DNA of 38,963 nt from Myxococcota bacterium. Lineage in GTDB: Bacteria > Myxococcota_A > Polyangia > Polyangiales > Houyiibacteriaceae. The notes under the pieces are model-generated. The model searched no databases, was not told where the DNA came from, and worked only from the letters and a program-made list of their open reading frames with translations. Where the stretch lies: the NCBI GenBank assembly GCA_020629955.1, contig JAHDCI010000029.1:1-38963 (forward strand), given 5' to 3'. Positions 1 through 7,068 of this stretch are shown here, one piece after another. Both the position numbers and the translations under genes were made by a program. Every line of letters starts with the position of its first letter. Position 1 is the stretch's first letter.

Positions 1-3000
1 TCTGACCGATTCGCGACGCAGCGGCGATGAGCCACGGCGGCGAGGTGAGGTCGACGCCGTTGACCGGGACGCTGAGCTCAGCGATGCGGTTGTACTCTGC
101 TTCCGCTGCCTGAAGCGCGGCGCTCTTGGCCTGAAGCCATTCGACGAATTCGCTGGCGGCCCAGCGGTTAACGCGGTCGAGGCTACGGCCGCCCGAGTAA
201 CGCGGGAACCGAATGCCGCGGAACTCACGGTACTTCTCCTCAGCGAGGTAGAAGAGCGCTTCGGCGGTGCTGTCGATCGCTTCCTTGAGGTAGCGAACGC
301 GCGTGCCGTCATCGATATCGTCCATGCCCGAGAGCTGGCCCGGCGCGCGCTGGAAGAGATCCACGGCGGTTCGGAACGAGCGAAGGGCGGTGTTGCGGTC
401 GCGATCCGTACGTGCAGCCTGCATGACCGCACGACCGAGCAGAACGTTGCCGCGAATCATGTGATTCGGGAGCGCCTGGCGACGGTAGGTGCGGAGGAAG
501 CCACGGTAGTGACGCTGGAGCTGAATCCAGTTTTCTTCCTGAAGGTAGAGCGTACCAATCGAGAACTGAACCTGCGCGTTCTCGCGCGGCATGCGCCGGC
601 GATAGTTGCGATCGAAGAGCTCCGCATCTTCACGGGCTTGTTCGATATTGCCAAGACCCATTCGGAAGAACACCGCGTTCTGAAGCGCTTCGTGCGCAAC
701 GCAGCTCCCCTCTTCAAGGCCAAGGCCAGTGCAGGTGCTTCCATCTTCGCCCGCATAGCGACTCGCGAACTGCTCGTAGTATTCCGCAGCCTGCTCGTAC
801 GCCGCGATGGCGTGGTAGTTGGAACCGACCAACCACTGCGAAGGACCGACCAAGTTGCTCTCCGGGAACTGCTGAATCAGCTGCTTACGAACCGTAATGG
901 CCGGTCCGAGGAGGCGAGCCGCTTCGAAGTGAATCGCAGCGTTGAAGAGAACCTCGTCCATCGAGAAGCCTTCCTGCTCGGCGCACTCCTGATGGCGGCG
1001 GAAGATGCGAACATACGTCGCGGCCGCACGGCGATGCTGATCGTTGTTCCCGTAGGCTTCGGCCTGCTTACGCATGACGTTGCACTTCAGGGTCTCCAGC
1101 GTTCCGCAGAGGTCCGGGTGAAGATCGGCATCCGAAGGCGTCGCACAGTAGTTCGCGATCATCGGGTCGATGGATTCCTCAAGGGTCGTGAGACACTCGG
1201 GACGGTTCGGCTCTCGCATCGTGCCGAGCACGTTGAGCGAGTCGAGGTAGAGGTTCCCCGCGTATTCCGCGAGCTCCGACTCACGATGGTTCGTCGCGAT
1301 ATCATTAAAGAGCGTCGCGGCTTCCTCGTAGTGGTTGGCCTCGTAGTAGATACGCGCCTCGCGGTACATGATCTGCGGAAGGTCTTCGCTATCTTCGACG
1401 AAGCAGCGGTAACGCCGGAACGCATTGATCATGCCGTTTTCGAGTTCACTGAACTCGCGCGGCTCGTACGTATTCTCTTCACCCTCTTCGCGTTCCGCAG
1501 CCGCGCGTTCGCGACCTTGGTACTGCTGTTGATAGAGGTTGTTATAGCAGAGCACCGACGCGTACGCGGCGTCACTCGTGTACTCACCGCCCGGGTTGAT
1601 CTCAACGACCTGGTCGAAGGCGGGGCCACAACGTGCCCAGTCTTCCATCTTCCAAAGAAGCTCCGCGTAGTAATAGGAGACGCTGTAGACCGTAGGCCAG
1701 TCATCACGGTTGATGTTCGGGAACTCGAGCTGCTCCATGTCCGGGAACTTCTCGATGAGGATCTCGTAGAGGCGCGAGGCAAGACGCATCGTCTCTCGGT
1801 TATTCGTACCGGGCGAGTCCTGCGTGCCGATCGCCTCCCGGTGCCAAGAAGTCGCGAGCCACGCCAGTGACTGCGCCGTCTCCGACTTGCACTGCATGAT
1901 CGCTTCTTGCGGGTGGCTCGATTGAATGAACTGATCGAAGACGTCGACCATACGGCGAACTTCCGTGACCTGCTCCGGTTTCGGCTGCGATGAGATCACC
2001 GCGTTCGTCACGCGCGCCTGCCAGTAGCAGAACTTATCGCCATCCGGCGCGTTGGCCATCAGCTCGTGATAGACCTGAATGGTCTCGGGCCATTGACCGG
2101 TGTCGTAGTAAAGCTCGGCCAAACTCTCGAGCATATCGAGGGCCTGCTCGTTATTCGTCGCGAAACGCCGGAAGAAGCGAAGTGCGCCATCCGGGGTGCC
2201 TGTACGGGAGTACGGAAGAACGAGCTCACGTCGTGACTGACGTGCAAGGTTCTGAGCGTCCGTCGCGTCGGGGTTCGCTTCGGCAAACTCGATCGTTCGA
2301 ACAAACGCTTCGAGTGCACCACGGAAATCCTCAAGGTTGTACGCCGCCCAAGCGGACTTGTAGAGCGCGTAACCGTAGATCGGGTTCCGTTCGGGTGGAT
2401 ACTCGGTCACCTTGTTGTAGAAACGAAGGGCGCTGTTCATGTCGCCATCGTTAAAGAAGAACTCCGCGAACGAGAGGTATGCGTGCGGGATGAAGGGGGA
2501 CTCGGGGAAGCCCTTGATGAGCCGACGGTAGACGCGGCGGCTCTGGTCCATCTCGTTGATCTCCTCGAGACCGAACGCGAGCGAGAAGAGCACGCGGTCC
2601 ATCTGGGGGAAGTTCGGATGGTCCCGAACGAGAATGACGTAGGTCTGAATCGCGGCGCGCCGCGCTTCTTCGAGCTGCTGCTCCGCACGCTGCTGTCCCT
2701 GACGCGCCTCACGGCAGCGGTCACGGTTCTTACGCGCCTGACAGTTCTGGTAGATCGGATCGTCAAACGAACGCACGCGCGTCGTGACAGCCGTCTGCAT
2801 TTCGAACTGCGTCTCCGCGAGACGGAGAAGAATCTCCGGCCTTTGCGGGTTGTTCGCGCGGGTATTGCGGACAAGACGCTGAAGAATCTGAATCTCGCGC
2901 TCAAGAAGGTTCGCGGCACGAGCCTGAATCTCTTCGCGGTTCATACGGTTGGCGGTCGAAAGCTCGATCCCGGGGCCAGTGGCACCCTGGTTCTGCTCTT

Positions 3001-3232
3001 CTTGCATGACCGTCGCTTCGCGAAGCTGGCTCATCGGAGCACGACCGGTGCTCATCGAAGCCTGCACAACCGCGGCGGCGGCAGCGCTTTGGCTTGGGCA
3101 CTCGGCGACGCGCATGCGTGCTGCGGGCGAAATGCACACACCGCCGGATGCCGGTGCTGACGAAGATTGCTGCGCCGCCGCCGGAGCAGCAAGCCCCGCC
3201 AGCGTTAGGACGCAGATAAAGAGTTTACGCAT
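1..3232 (-). CDS. Exported TPR-repeat protein, C-terminus outside window
   Basis: The minus-strand frame is open from ATG at 3232 to the left edge, giving at least 1077 residues without a stop. The first 21 or so residues (MRKLFICVLTLAGLAAPAAA, then QQ) form a Sec signal peptide with an AxA-type cleavage site, so the mature protein is predicted to be periplasmic or surface-bound. A Cys-containing stretch and a coiled-coil-like segment follow, then many degenerate helical repeats of TPR type, for example PFIPHAYLSFAEFFFNDGD and NPIYGYALYKSAWAAYNLED. The start is supported by a strong GGGAGGT ribosome site just upstream, inside the end of the preceding gene, leaving a gap of only 3 bases. TPR arrays are protein-binding scaffolds. 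A large exported TPR protein beside a smaller one recalls the GltD/GltE pair of the myxobacterial gliding machinery, but that link is inference from architecture only. Confidence 0.85.
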   Translation of the reverse strand, partial: MRKLFICVLTLAGLAAPAAAQQSSSAPASGGVCISPAARMRVAECPSQSAAAAAVVQASMSTGRAPMSQLREATVMQEEQNQGATGPGIELSTANRMNREEIQARAANLLEREIQILQRLVRNTRANNPQRPEILLRLAETQFEMQTAVTTRVRSFDDPIYQNCQARKNRDRCREARQGQQRAEQQLEEARRAAIQTYVILVRDHPNFPQMDRVLFSLAFGLEEINEMDQSRRVYRRLIKGFPESPFIPHAYLSFAEFFFNDGDMNSALRFYNKVTEYPPERNPIYGYALYKSAWAAYNLEDFRGALEAFVRTIEFAEANPDATDAQNLARQSRRELVLPYSRTGTPDGALRFFRRFATNNEQALDMLESLAELYYDTGQWPETIQVYHELMANAPDGDKFCYWQARVTNAVISSQPKPEQVTEVRRMVDVFDQFIQSSHPQEAIMQCKSETAQSLAWLATSWHREAIGTQDSPGTNNRETMRLASRLYEILIEKFPDMEQLEFPNINRDDWPTVYSVSYYYAELLWKMEDWARCGPAFDQVVEINPGGEYTSDAAYASVLCYNNLYQQQYQGRERAAAEREEGEENTYEPREFSELENGMINAFRRYRCFVEDSEDLPQIMYREARIYYEANHYEEAATLFNDIATNHRESELAEYAGNLYLDSLNVLGTMREPNRPECLTTLEESIDPMIANYCATPSDADLHPDLCGTLETLKCNVMRKQAEAYGNNDQHRRAAATYVRIFRRHQECAEQEGFSMDEVLFNAAIHFEAARLLGPAITVRKQLIQQFPESNLVGPSQWLVGSNYHAIAAYEQAAEYYEQFASRYAGEDGSTCTGLGLEEGSCVAHEALQNAVFFRMGLGNIEQAREDAELFDRNYRRRMPRENAQVQFSIGTLYLQEENWIQLQRHYRGFLRTYRRQALPNHMIRGNVLLGRAVMQAARTDRDRNTALRSFRTAVDLFQRAPGQLSGMDDIDDGTRVRYLKEAIDSTAEALFYLAEEKYREFRGIRFPRYSGGRSLDRVNRWAASEFVEWLQAKSAALQAAEAEYNRIAELSVPVNGVDLTSPPWLIAAASRIGQ

Positions 3233-3235
3233 TGC

Positions 3236-4903
3236 TTACCTCCCGCACCGGTTGGTGACCTGCTGACGGTAGAAACCGAGCTCGTCACGCCAGTACTCTC
3301 CATCGAAGGGCCAGAGCTGATGCTCTTCGTCGACCTCGACGTCACCGCCGCCGGTCTCCTGAACCTCCGTCATCTGCTGCTGCATTTCGGCATCGAGCTG
3401 ACCACGCATCGCGGTTGCGATCTCGAGTTCAACCGTGTCCACCTGGTTCGAGAGGTTCAAAAGCTCGTCGATAAGGCGGGTGTAACGGCCGCGGGCAAGG
3501 TCGCCCGTGTTGTCGATGGCGAAGGACTTCGCAACCGCGACGTCCTGAAGAATGCGCGCACCGAGCGACGAGTTTTGGAACTCGGATGGCGCCTGCATCA
3601 AGCGCTGCTCTTCCGCTTCGAGAACACCCACGTACTCGATGTTCCGAAGGAGCGTACGGTCACTGAGCGCACTCGCGACAATACCGCGAACCGTCGGCGA
3701 AAGGTTGGCCTGGCCGTTGCGCACCTGCTGGAGGAATTCGAAGAACTGAGTGTTGTCCTCGAACTGACCAAGAATCGATTCAAGCTCGGTTCGAACCGGG
3801 TCATATCGCTCGTGGAAGAGCCCGACCATGGCCATCGCGTTGTCGAACTGACAGTTCACGAAGAAGGTCACCGCCTTGAGGACGATCGCTTCCGGGTAGT
3901 AGCTATTCTCGAAGTAGGGCGAGTTGATGGTGTGAACGCTTCCGAGCGCGCGGGAGTATTCGTCGGCGAGGAAGAAAGCCCAGCTCGATTCGAAAAGTGC
4001 GTCGAGCCAGTACTCGCTGCCCTGGTCCACGCGGTTCCAAGCTTCAACAGCCTGACCGAGGAGGCGACCGTCGATCTCGCGGCTACCGTCGGCGCTGGAG
4101 CGGTTCGCAGCAGTGTAATAAACACGCGCGAGCGAAATCCACGCGAGGTTAAGCATGCGCTGCTCGTCCTCGACGCCGGCTGCGTCGCCGTTGTCGATCG
4201 CGTCGATAATGGCGCGGAACGCTTCAATCGCGGGTCGCGCCTGGCGCATGCGGATGTGCGCGATGCCATCGAAGAAGCGAGCCTTAACGTAGAACTCCGA
4301 GCTTCCGGCGACGCGCTGGAAGAGAGCGATCGCCTCTTCGAACTCGTTCTGGCCGTACTTGTAGCGACCCATGATGTAGAGAAGTTCGTTGTAGAGCTCC
4401 TGGCTCTCCGACGTGTTGAACTGCTCGAGCTCTTCTACGCCGTAACGACCAACCTTCTCGATGATACCGGCCGGCTCCGGGAGCTGCGACGCAAGCTGCG
4501 CGAGCCACTGAAGGGTCTGCGCGAAGAAGAGGTGTCCCTCGCCCTGCTGACCGATCTCATCGAAGATCGCCAGCGCCGACTGGTAATAGCGCAAGTGATA
4601 AAGGCACTTACCCAAGAAGAACTGCGCTTTTTGCACATTCGCCTGGGCGTCTTCCGTCTGGCCTTCAACGACCCGCTGGAACTGCACGGCAGCTTCCTGA
4701 TAGCGGTTCGGATCCTGGTACAGACGCAGCGCATTCGCGAGCGCTTCGCTCGGCGGACCCTCTTGGGGCGGCGCCGGCGGCTGTCCGGTCTCCTCGACGT
4801 TAAACTCCATGTCCGCCTGGGCAAAGGCGGGTGCAGTGTTGCCTAGCAGAAGGCTGATCGCGATCACCCCTAGGGTGCTTGCTCGCCATGTCGCTCGACT
4901 CAT
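3236..4903 (-). CDS. Exported TPR-repeat protein
   Basis: This gene encodes 555 residues. The frame stays open about 190 codons further upstream, but I chose ATG 4903 because it starts a clean signal peptide (Arg-containing n-region, LGVIAISLLLGNTAPAFA, then QA) and has GAGGAG about 7 bases ahead. The mature protein begins with a short Pro/Glu-rich linker. It continues as helical TPR-like repeats, for example ALRLYQDPNRYQEAAVQFQR and ANVQKAQFFLGKCLYHLRYY, and ends with an acidic Glu-rich segment before a final Trp-rich stretch. No enzymatic motif is visible. The stop lies 3 bases from the start of the longer TPR protein, so both are probably co-transcribed and may act in one envelope complex. 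A role in outer-membrane or gliding-type assembly is possible but not shown by the sequence. Confidence 0.85.
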   Translation of the reverse strand: MSRATWRASTLGVIAISLLLGNTAPAFAQADMEFNVEETGQPPAPPQEGPPSEALANALRLYQDPNRYQEAAVQFQRVVEGQTEDAQANVQKAQFFLGKCLYHLRYYQSALAIFDEIGQQGEGHLFFAQTLQWLAQLASQLPEPAGIIEKVGRYGVEELEQFNTSESQELYNELLYIMGRYKYGQNEFEEAIALFQRVAGSSEFYVKARFFDGIAHIRMRQARPAIEAFRAIIDAIDNGDAAGVEDEQRMLNLAWISLARVYYTAANRSSADGSREIDGRLLGQAVEAWNRVDQGSEYWLDALFESSWAFFLADEYSRALGSVHTINSPYFENSYYPEAIVLKAVTFFVNCQFDNAMAMVGLFHERYDPVRTELESILGQFEDNTQFFEFLQQVRNGQANLSPTVRGIVASALSDRTLLRNIEYVGVLEAEEQRLMQAPSEFQNSSLGARILQDVAVAKSFAIDNTGDLARGRYTRLIDELLNLSNQVDTVELEIATAMRGQLDAEMQQQMTEVQETGGGDVEVDEEHQLWPFDGEYWRDELGFYRQQVTNRCGR

Positions 4904-5253
4904 TCGTTGCTCCTCGCTTGGAACGGATGCTTGCTGTCGTTTGACCACCGAGTGCGGCCAAAACGAAACTCCAACAAAATCAGCAGTTTGCACCCATTTC
5001 GACGCGGGAGAATACGATTTAGGGGGGGGTACTGTCAAGGGGGAAGGCGCGCTTGATGCGTGAAAACTGGAGAATTCCGGGAACTGTCGATTCGGCCAGG
5101 AGATTTTCGATGTCGGTTTTGACGCTCCAAACCCCGTTTTGGCTCGAGGCTCCGAAACCCAGTTCGTCCCACACGTCGTGGACGCCGAGTTCGCGAGGCG
5201 ATATCGACGTCGCACGCCGATCGCAGCATCTTTGATTCTCGAGGCGCGTGCCC

Positions 5254-5283
5254 TTGACACATAGGGGCAAAGGCGAGTAGTTT
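5254..5283 (+). promoter_or_regulatory. Putative sigma70-type promoter
   Basis: A perfect -35 hexamer TTGACA (5254-5259) is followed 18 bases later by TAGTTT (5278-5283), which matches three of six -10 positions. It faces the cysteine-rich lipoprotein and would start a transcript at about 5290, giving an untranslated leader of roughly 250 bases. The perfect -35 is notable in this G+C-rich sequence; the -10 is weak. Confidence 0.4.
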
Positions 5284-5290
5284 CCGCTGC

Positions 5291-5488
5291 GCCTTTGTGA
5301 AGCAAAGGCACGATCGGGAGCGTCCCACTAACCCTCTTCTCAAGGACATCGAGAAGAGCGGGCGTTCCAAACGATGTCGCTACGACGAGGAACGAGTTCA
5401 GATCAGGCGATTTACACATTGGGTTAGAAATACCGACCCCCGCCAGCGACCTAAATTGGGAAACCGGCAAAAACTCTGTCGGCTCTGG
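5291..5488 (+). ncRNA. Candidate structured RNA or long leader
   Basis: This lies inside the 635-base divergent gap 4904-5538. It holds several perfect inverted repeats on one strand: GCCTTTG/CAAAGGC (5291-5297 with 5303-5309); GGGA/TCCC (5316-5319 with 5323-5326); CTCTTCTC/GAGAAGAG (5334-5341 with 5351-5358); CGTTCC/GGAACG (5363-5368 with 5389-5394) enclosing GTCG/CGAC (5376-5379 with 5383-5386); and CCAGCGAC pairing with GTCG and CTGG (5443-5450 with 5478-5488). CTAACCC (5328-5334) can pair with GGGTTAG (5421-5427), closing a three-way junction around two of these hairpins and sharing one base with the first. A promoter-like element ends at 5283. I recognise no known family: it lacks tmRNA, RNase P and 6S signatures. 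It could be an independent RNA or the leader of the downstream lipoprotein gene. The same stretch is also open for 79 codons (5297-5536). Confidence 0.3.
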
Positions 5489-5538
5489 TCCAAAACGCTT
5501 GAATTCGAAGACGTCAACGCGATAGGAGAACTGTGATC

Positions 5539-6021
5539 ATGAAGACCTTACTCTCAGCTGGAATGCTCGCGACCGCCCTTTTGGCTCTCACCGGATGCCC
5601 TTCCACCGGCGTCGGTGACCCTTGCGTCCCGGAGGTTATCCCGGCGGACGGCTTCCAGATCGGTGAAGCGTACCTCGAGACCAGCTCGGTCCAGTGCCGA
5701 ACCCGAGTTTGCATGGTGTATCAGCGTGGTGCGGCGACGGCGATCAACCCGGAGCAGACCCGTGAGCAGTGTACGGCGAGCGGCCAGTCCCCTGCGGTTT
5801 GTGACACCTTCCCGACGCAGGCGGAGCGCGACTCCCGCGTTTACTGCACCTGCCGATGCTCGGCGCCCGAAGGTTCGAACACACCTACCTGCGAATGTCC
5901 GACGGGGTACACCTGCGACGAAGGTGATGGGGATGGCCTGATTACGGGTGGCGGCGACGGAATCCGTGGAGGCTACTGCCGCCTCCTCAACGACGCGGAG
6001 ATCGCCGCCGGCGCCGAATGA
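5539..6021 (+). CDS. Small cysteine-rich lipoprotein
   Basis: The product is 160 residues. The N-terminus is a lipoprotein signal peptide ending in the lipobox LTGC, so Cys20 is the predicted lipidation site. The mature part has twelve more cysteines, many in close pairs (YCTCRC, CECPTGYTC), which suggests a disulphide-stabilised module outside the cytoplasm. A short acidic, glycine-rich run (DEGDGDGLITGGGDG) precedes the last cysteine. I chose ATG 5539, ten bases after GGAG; a GTG two codons upstream (5533) is the alternative and changes nothing in the mature protein. The yraN-like gene follows 12 bases after the stop, so they are probably co-transcribed. No family was recognised. The long, structured upstream region suggests regulation at the RNA level, but this is inference. 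Confidence 0.8.
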   Translation: MKTLLSAGMLATALLALTGCPSTGVGDPCVPEVIPADGFQIGEAYLETSSVQCRTRVCMVYQRGAATAINPEQTREQCTASGQSPAVCDTFPTQAERDSRVYCTCRCSAPEGSNTPTCECPTGYTCDEGDGDGLITGGGDGIRGGYCRLLNDAEIAAGAE

Positions 6022-6033
6022 GGGCAAGGCCCG

Positions 6034-6384
6034 ATGCGCAAAGAGCTCGGGCAACGTGGGGAAGAAGCCGTGGCCACCTATTTGGTGGACCGCGGCTTTT
6101 CCGTTGTGGGTCGGAACGTTCAGGTTGGACGATATGAGATCGACATCATCGCCGAGCACCGAGACCTACGAATCTTCTGCGAGGTGCGAACGGTTTCCAG
6201 CGATCGCTTCGGATCGCCACTCGCAACGATCGACGAGAAGAAGCTGCGAAACATTCGGAACGCGGTGAGCGCGTACCTTCGGAAACACGGCTCTGGCCGG
6301 AAACGCACTCGGGTCGACGCAGCCGGGGTCGTCGTACGCGGAAACGATTTCGAAATCGACTATCGGGAAGGCATTCTTCAGTAG
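6034..6384 (+). CDS. yraN: YraN/UPF0102 family nuclease-like protein
   Basis: The 116-residue product has the normal length and motif order of the UPF0102 (YraN) family, which has a restriction-endonuclease-like fold. An N-terminal GQRGEEAVATYL is followed by the acidic core YEIDII (Glu35, Asp37) and then FCEVRT (Glu50). The family's usual EVK is EVR here, a conservative change at the residue that is Lys in classical PD-(D/E)xK enzymes. The biochemical role of the family is poorly defined; the fold suggests a link to DNA. The start has an AAGG-containing region upstream. It lies 12 bases after the Cys-rich lipoprotein gene and 17 bases before the next gene, consistent with one transcript. The family is usually found near housekeeping genes. 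Confidence 0.9.
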   Translation: MRKELGQRGEEAVATYLVDRGFSVVGRNVQVGRYEIDIIAEHRDLRIFCEVRTVSSDRFGSPLATIDEKKLRNIRNAVSAYLRKHGSGRKRTRVDAAGVVVRGNDFEIDYREGILQ

Positions 6385-6401
6385 CAACGTAGGAGAGTGG
6401 T

Positions 6402-7004
6402 ATGACCAGCTTGCCAAGAATTGAAAAACGCCTCTACCAATCGGATCGAGATATCTCCAGAACACTGTTTCTTCTCGCTGCGGGTGGGCTCCTATTCGTG
6501 GCTGCACAGTGGTACATACCGGATCTTCCACAGCTCGAGACCATCGGCACCATCATCGCGAGCGCGGTCGCGGTTGCCATGTTGGTATGGGCCGTTCGGC
6601 TGCGAACGGGGACGGTCGATCCTCATTCTCACTCCTCACTCCGTCATTTGCCGAAAGGAGCGCTGGAGCGTCTCGAGCGAGCGCTCGGGGACGAGCCAGA
6701 GGTTTGGGGCGATCTCTCGTTCACCAGCGAGTTTATGATCACGAGCGATTTTGTCCCCTACCTCATCGAAGAAATTGAGTTGGCCCATCGCCGGACAACG
6801 CAAAAGGCTGTCACGGGTGTCGAAACCAAACATGAACTCTTCCTCTACTTTCGAAATGGTAAGAAAGAAAAACTCTGGCTCGATGTCTCGGAAATCGAGC
6901 CAGCGCTGGATTGCTTGCGGGAGCGCAGTTCGACCATCCGAGTTGGCTACGACCCGATCGCGATTCGATCGTGGGAAGATCGGCAGCGAGCGGCCAGCTC
7001 GTGA
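6402..7004 (+). CDS. Two-helix membrane protein, unknown
   Basis: This gene encodes 200 residues starting at ATG 6402, six bases after a clear AGGAG. Two hydrophobic helices are visible, about residues 20-38 and 47-66, separated by a short Pro-containing loop. The remaining 130 residues are hydrophilic and probably form one cytoplasmic domain. This domain contains FRNGKKEKLWLDVSEIEPAL, which resembles a small beta-rich domain of the PH-like kind found after a paired helix, but I cannot assign a family. Its position between yraN and the kinase gene, on the same strand, suggests co-transcription with yraN; the kinase gene has its own promoter-like sequence. No catalytic motif was seen. Confidence 0.75.
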   Translation: MTSLPRIEKRLYQSDRDISRTLFLLAAGGLLFVAAQWYIPDLPQLETIGTIIASAVAVAMLVWAVRLRTGTVDPHSHSSLRHLPKGALERLERALGDEPEVWGDLSFTSEFMITSDFVPYLIEEIELAHRRTTQKAVTGVETKHELFLYFRNGKKEKLWLDVSEIEPALDCLRERSSTIRVGYDPIAIRSWEDRQRAASS

Positions 7005-7031
7005 AAATCGACAACAGAATTCACAGCTAGA

Positions 7032-7060
7032 TTGACCCAGAGGCGCCTTCTGCGGATCAT
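7032..7060 (+). promoter_or_regulatory. Putative promoter of the kinase gene
   Basis: TTGACC (7032-7037), a 17-base spacer and GATCAT (7055-7060, four of six -10 positions) lie just upstream of the kinase start. The predicted transcript would begin at about 7067-7069, at the GTG start codon itself, so a leaderless mRNA is possible. This fits the absence of a clear ribosome site. Confidence 0.35.
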
Positions 7061-7068
7061 GTCCGCAC

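Larger units (their letters stand above)
4904..5538. other. Divergent intergenic region
   Basis: This 635-base gap separates the minus-strand TPR pair from the plus-strand lipoprotein gene. The left part (about 4904-5250) is lower in G+C than its neighbours and contains a G-run near 5022-5030. I see no gene in it that I would defend; it should carry the promoter of the TPR pair, but I could not pick a convincing -35/-10. The right part holds the promoter-like element and the inverted repeats described separately. Confidence 0.6.

Noticed and set aside
461..1870. Long plus-strand open frame of 469 codons
   Set aside because: It is antisense to the TPR gene, is Arg/Leu-rich with no signal or domain, and reflects G+C-rich codon use on the opposite strand.
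3320..4846. Plus-strand frame of 508 codons
   Set aside because: Mirror frame of the second TPR gene; the minus-strand product has a signal peptide, ribosome site and TPR pattern.
5322..5430. Integron attC-like recombination site
   Set aside because: CTAAC and GTTAG occur, but the consensus core sites do not match and the interior folds into several hairpins rather than one imperfect palindrome.
4904..5470. Long N-terminal extension of the 555-residue TPR protein
   Set aside because: The frame is open, but the signal peptide and GAGGAG both point to ATG 4903.
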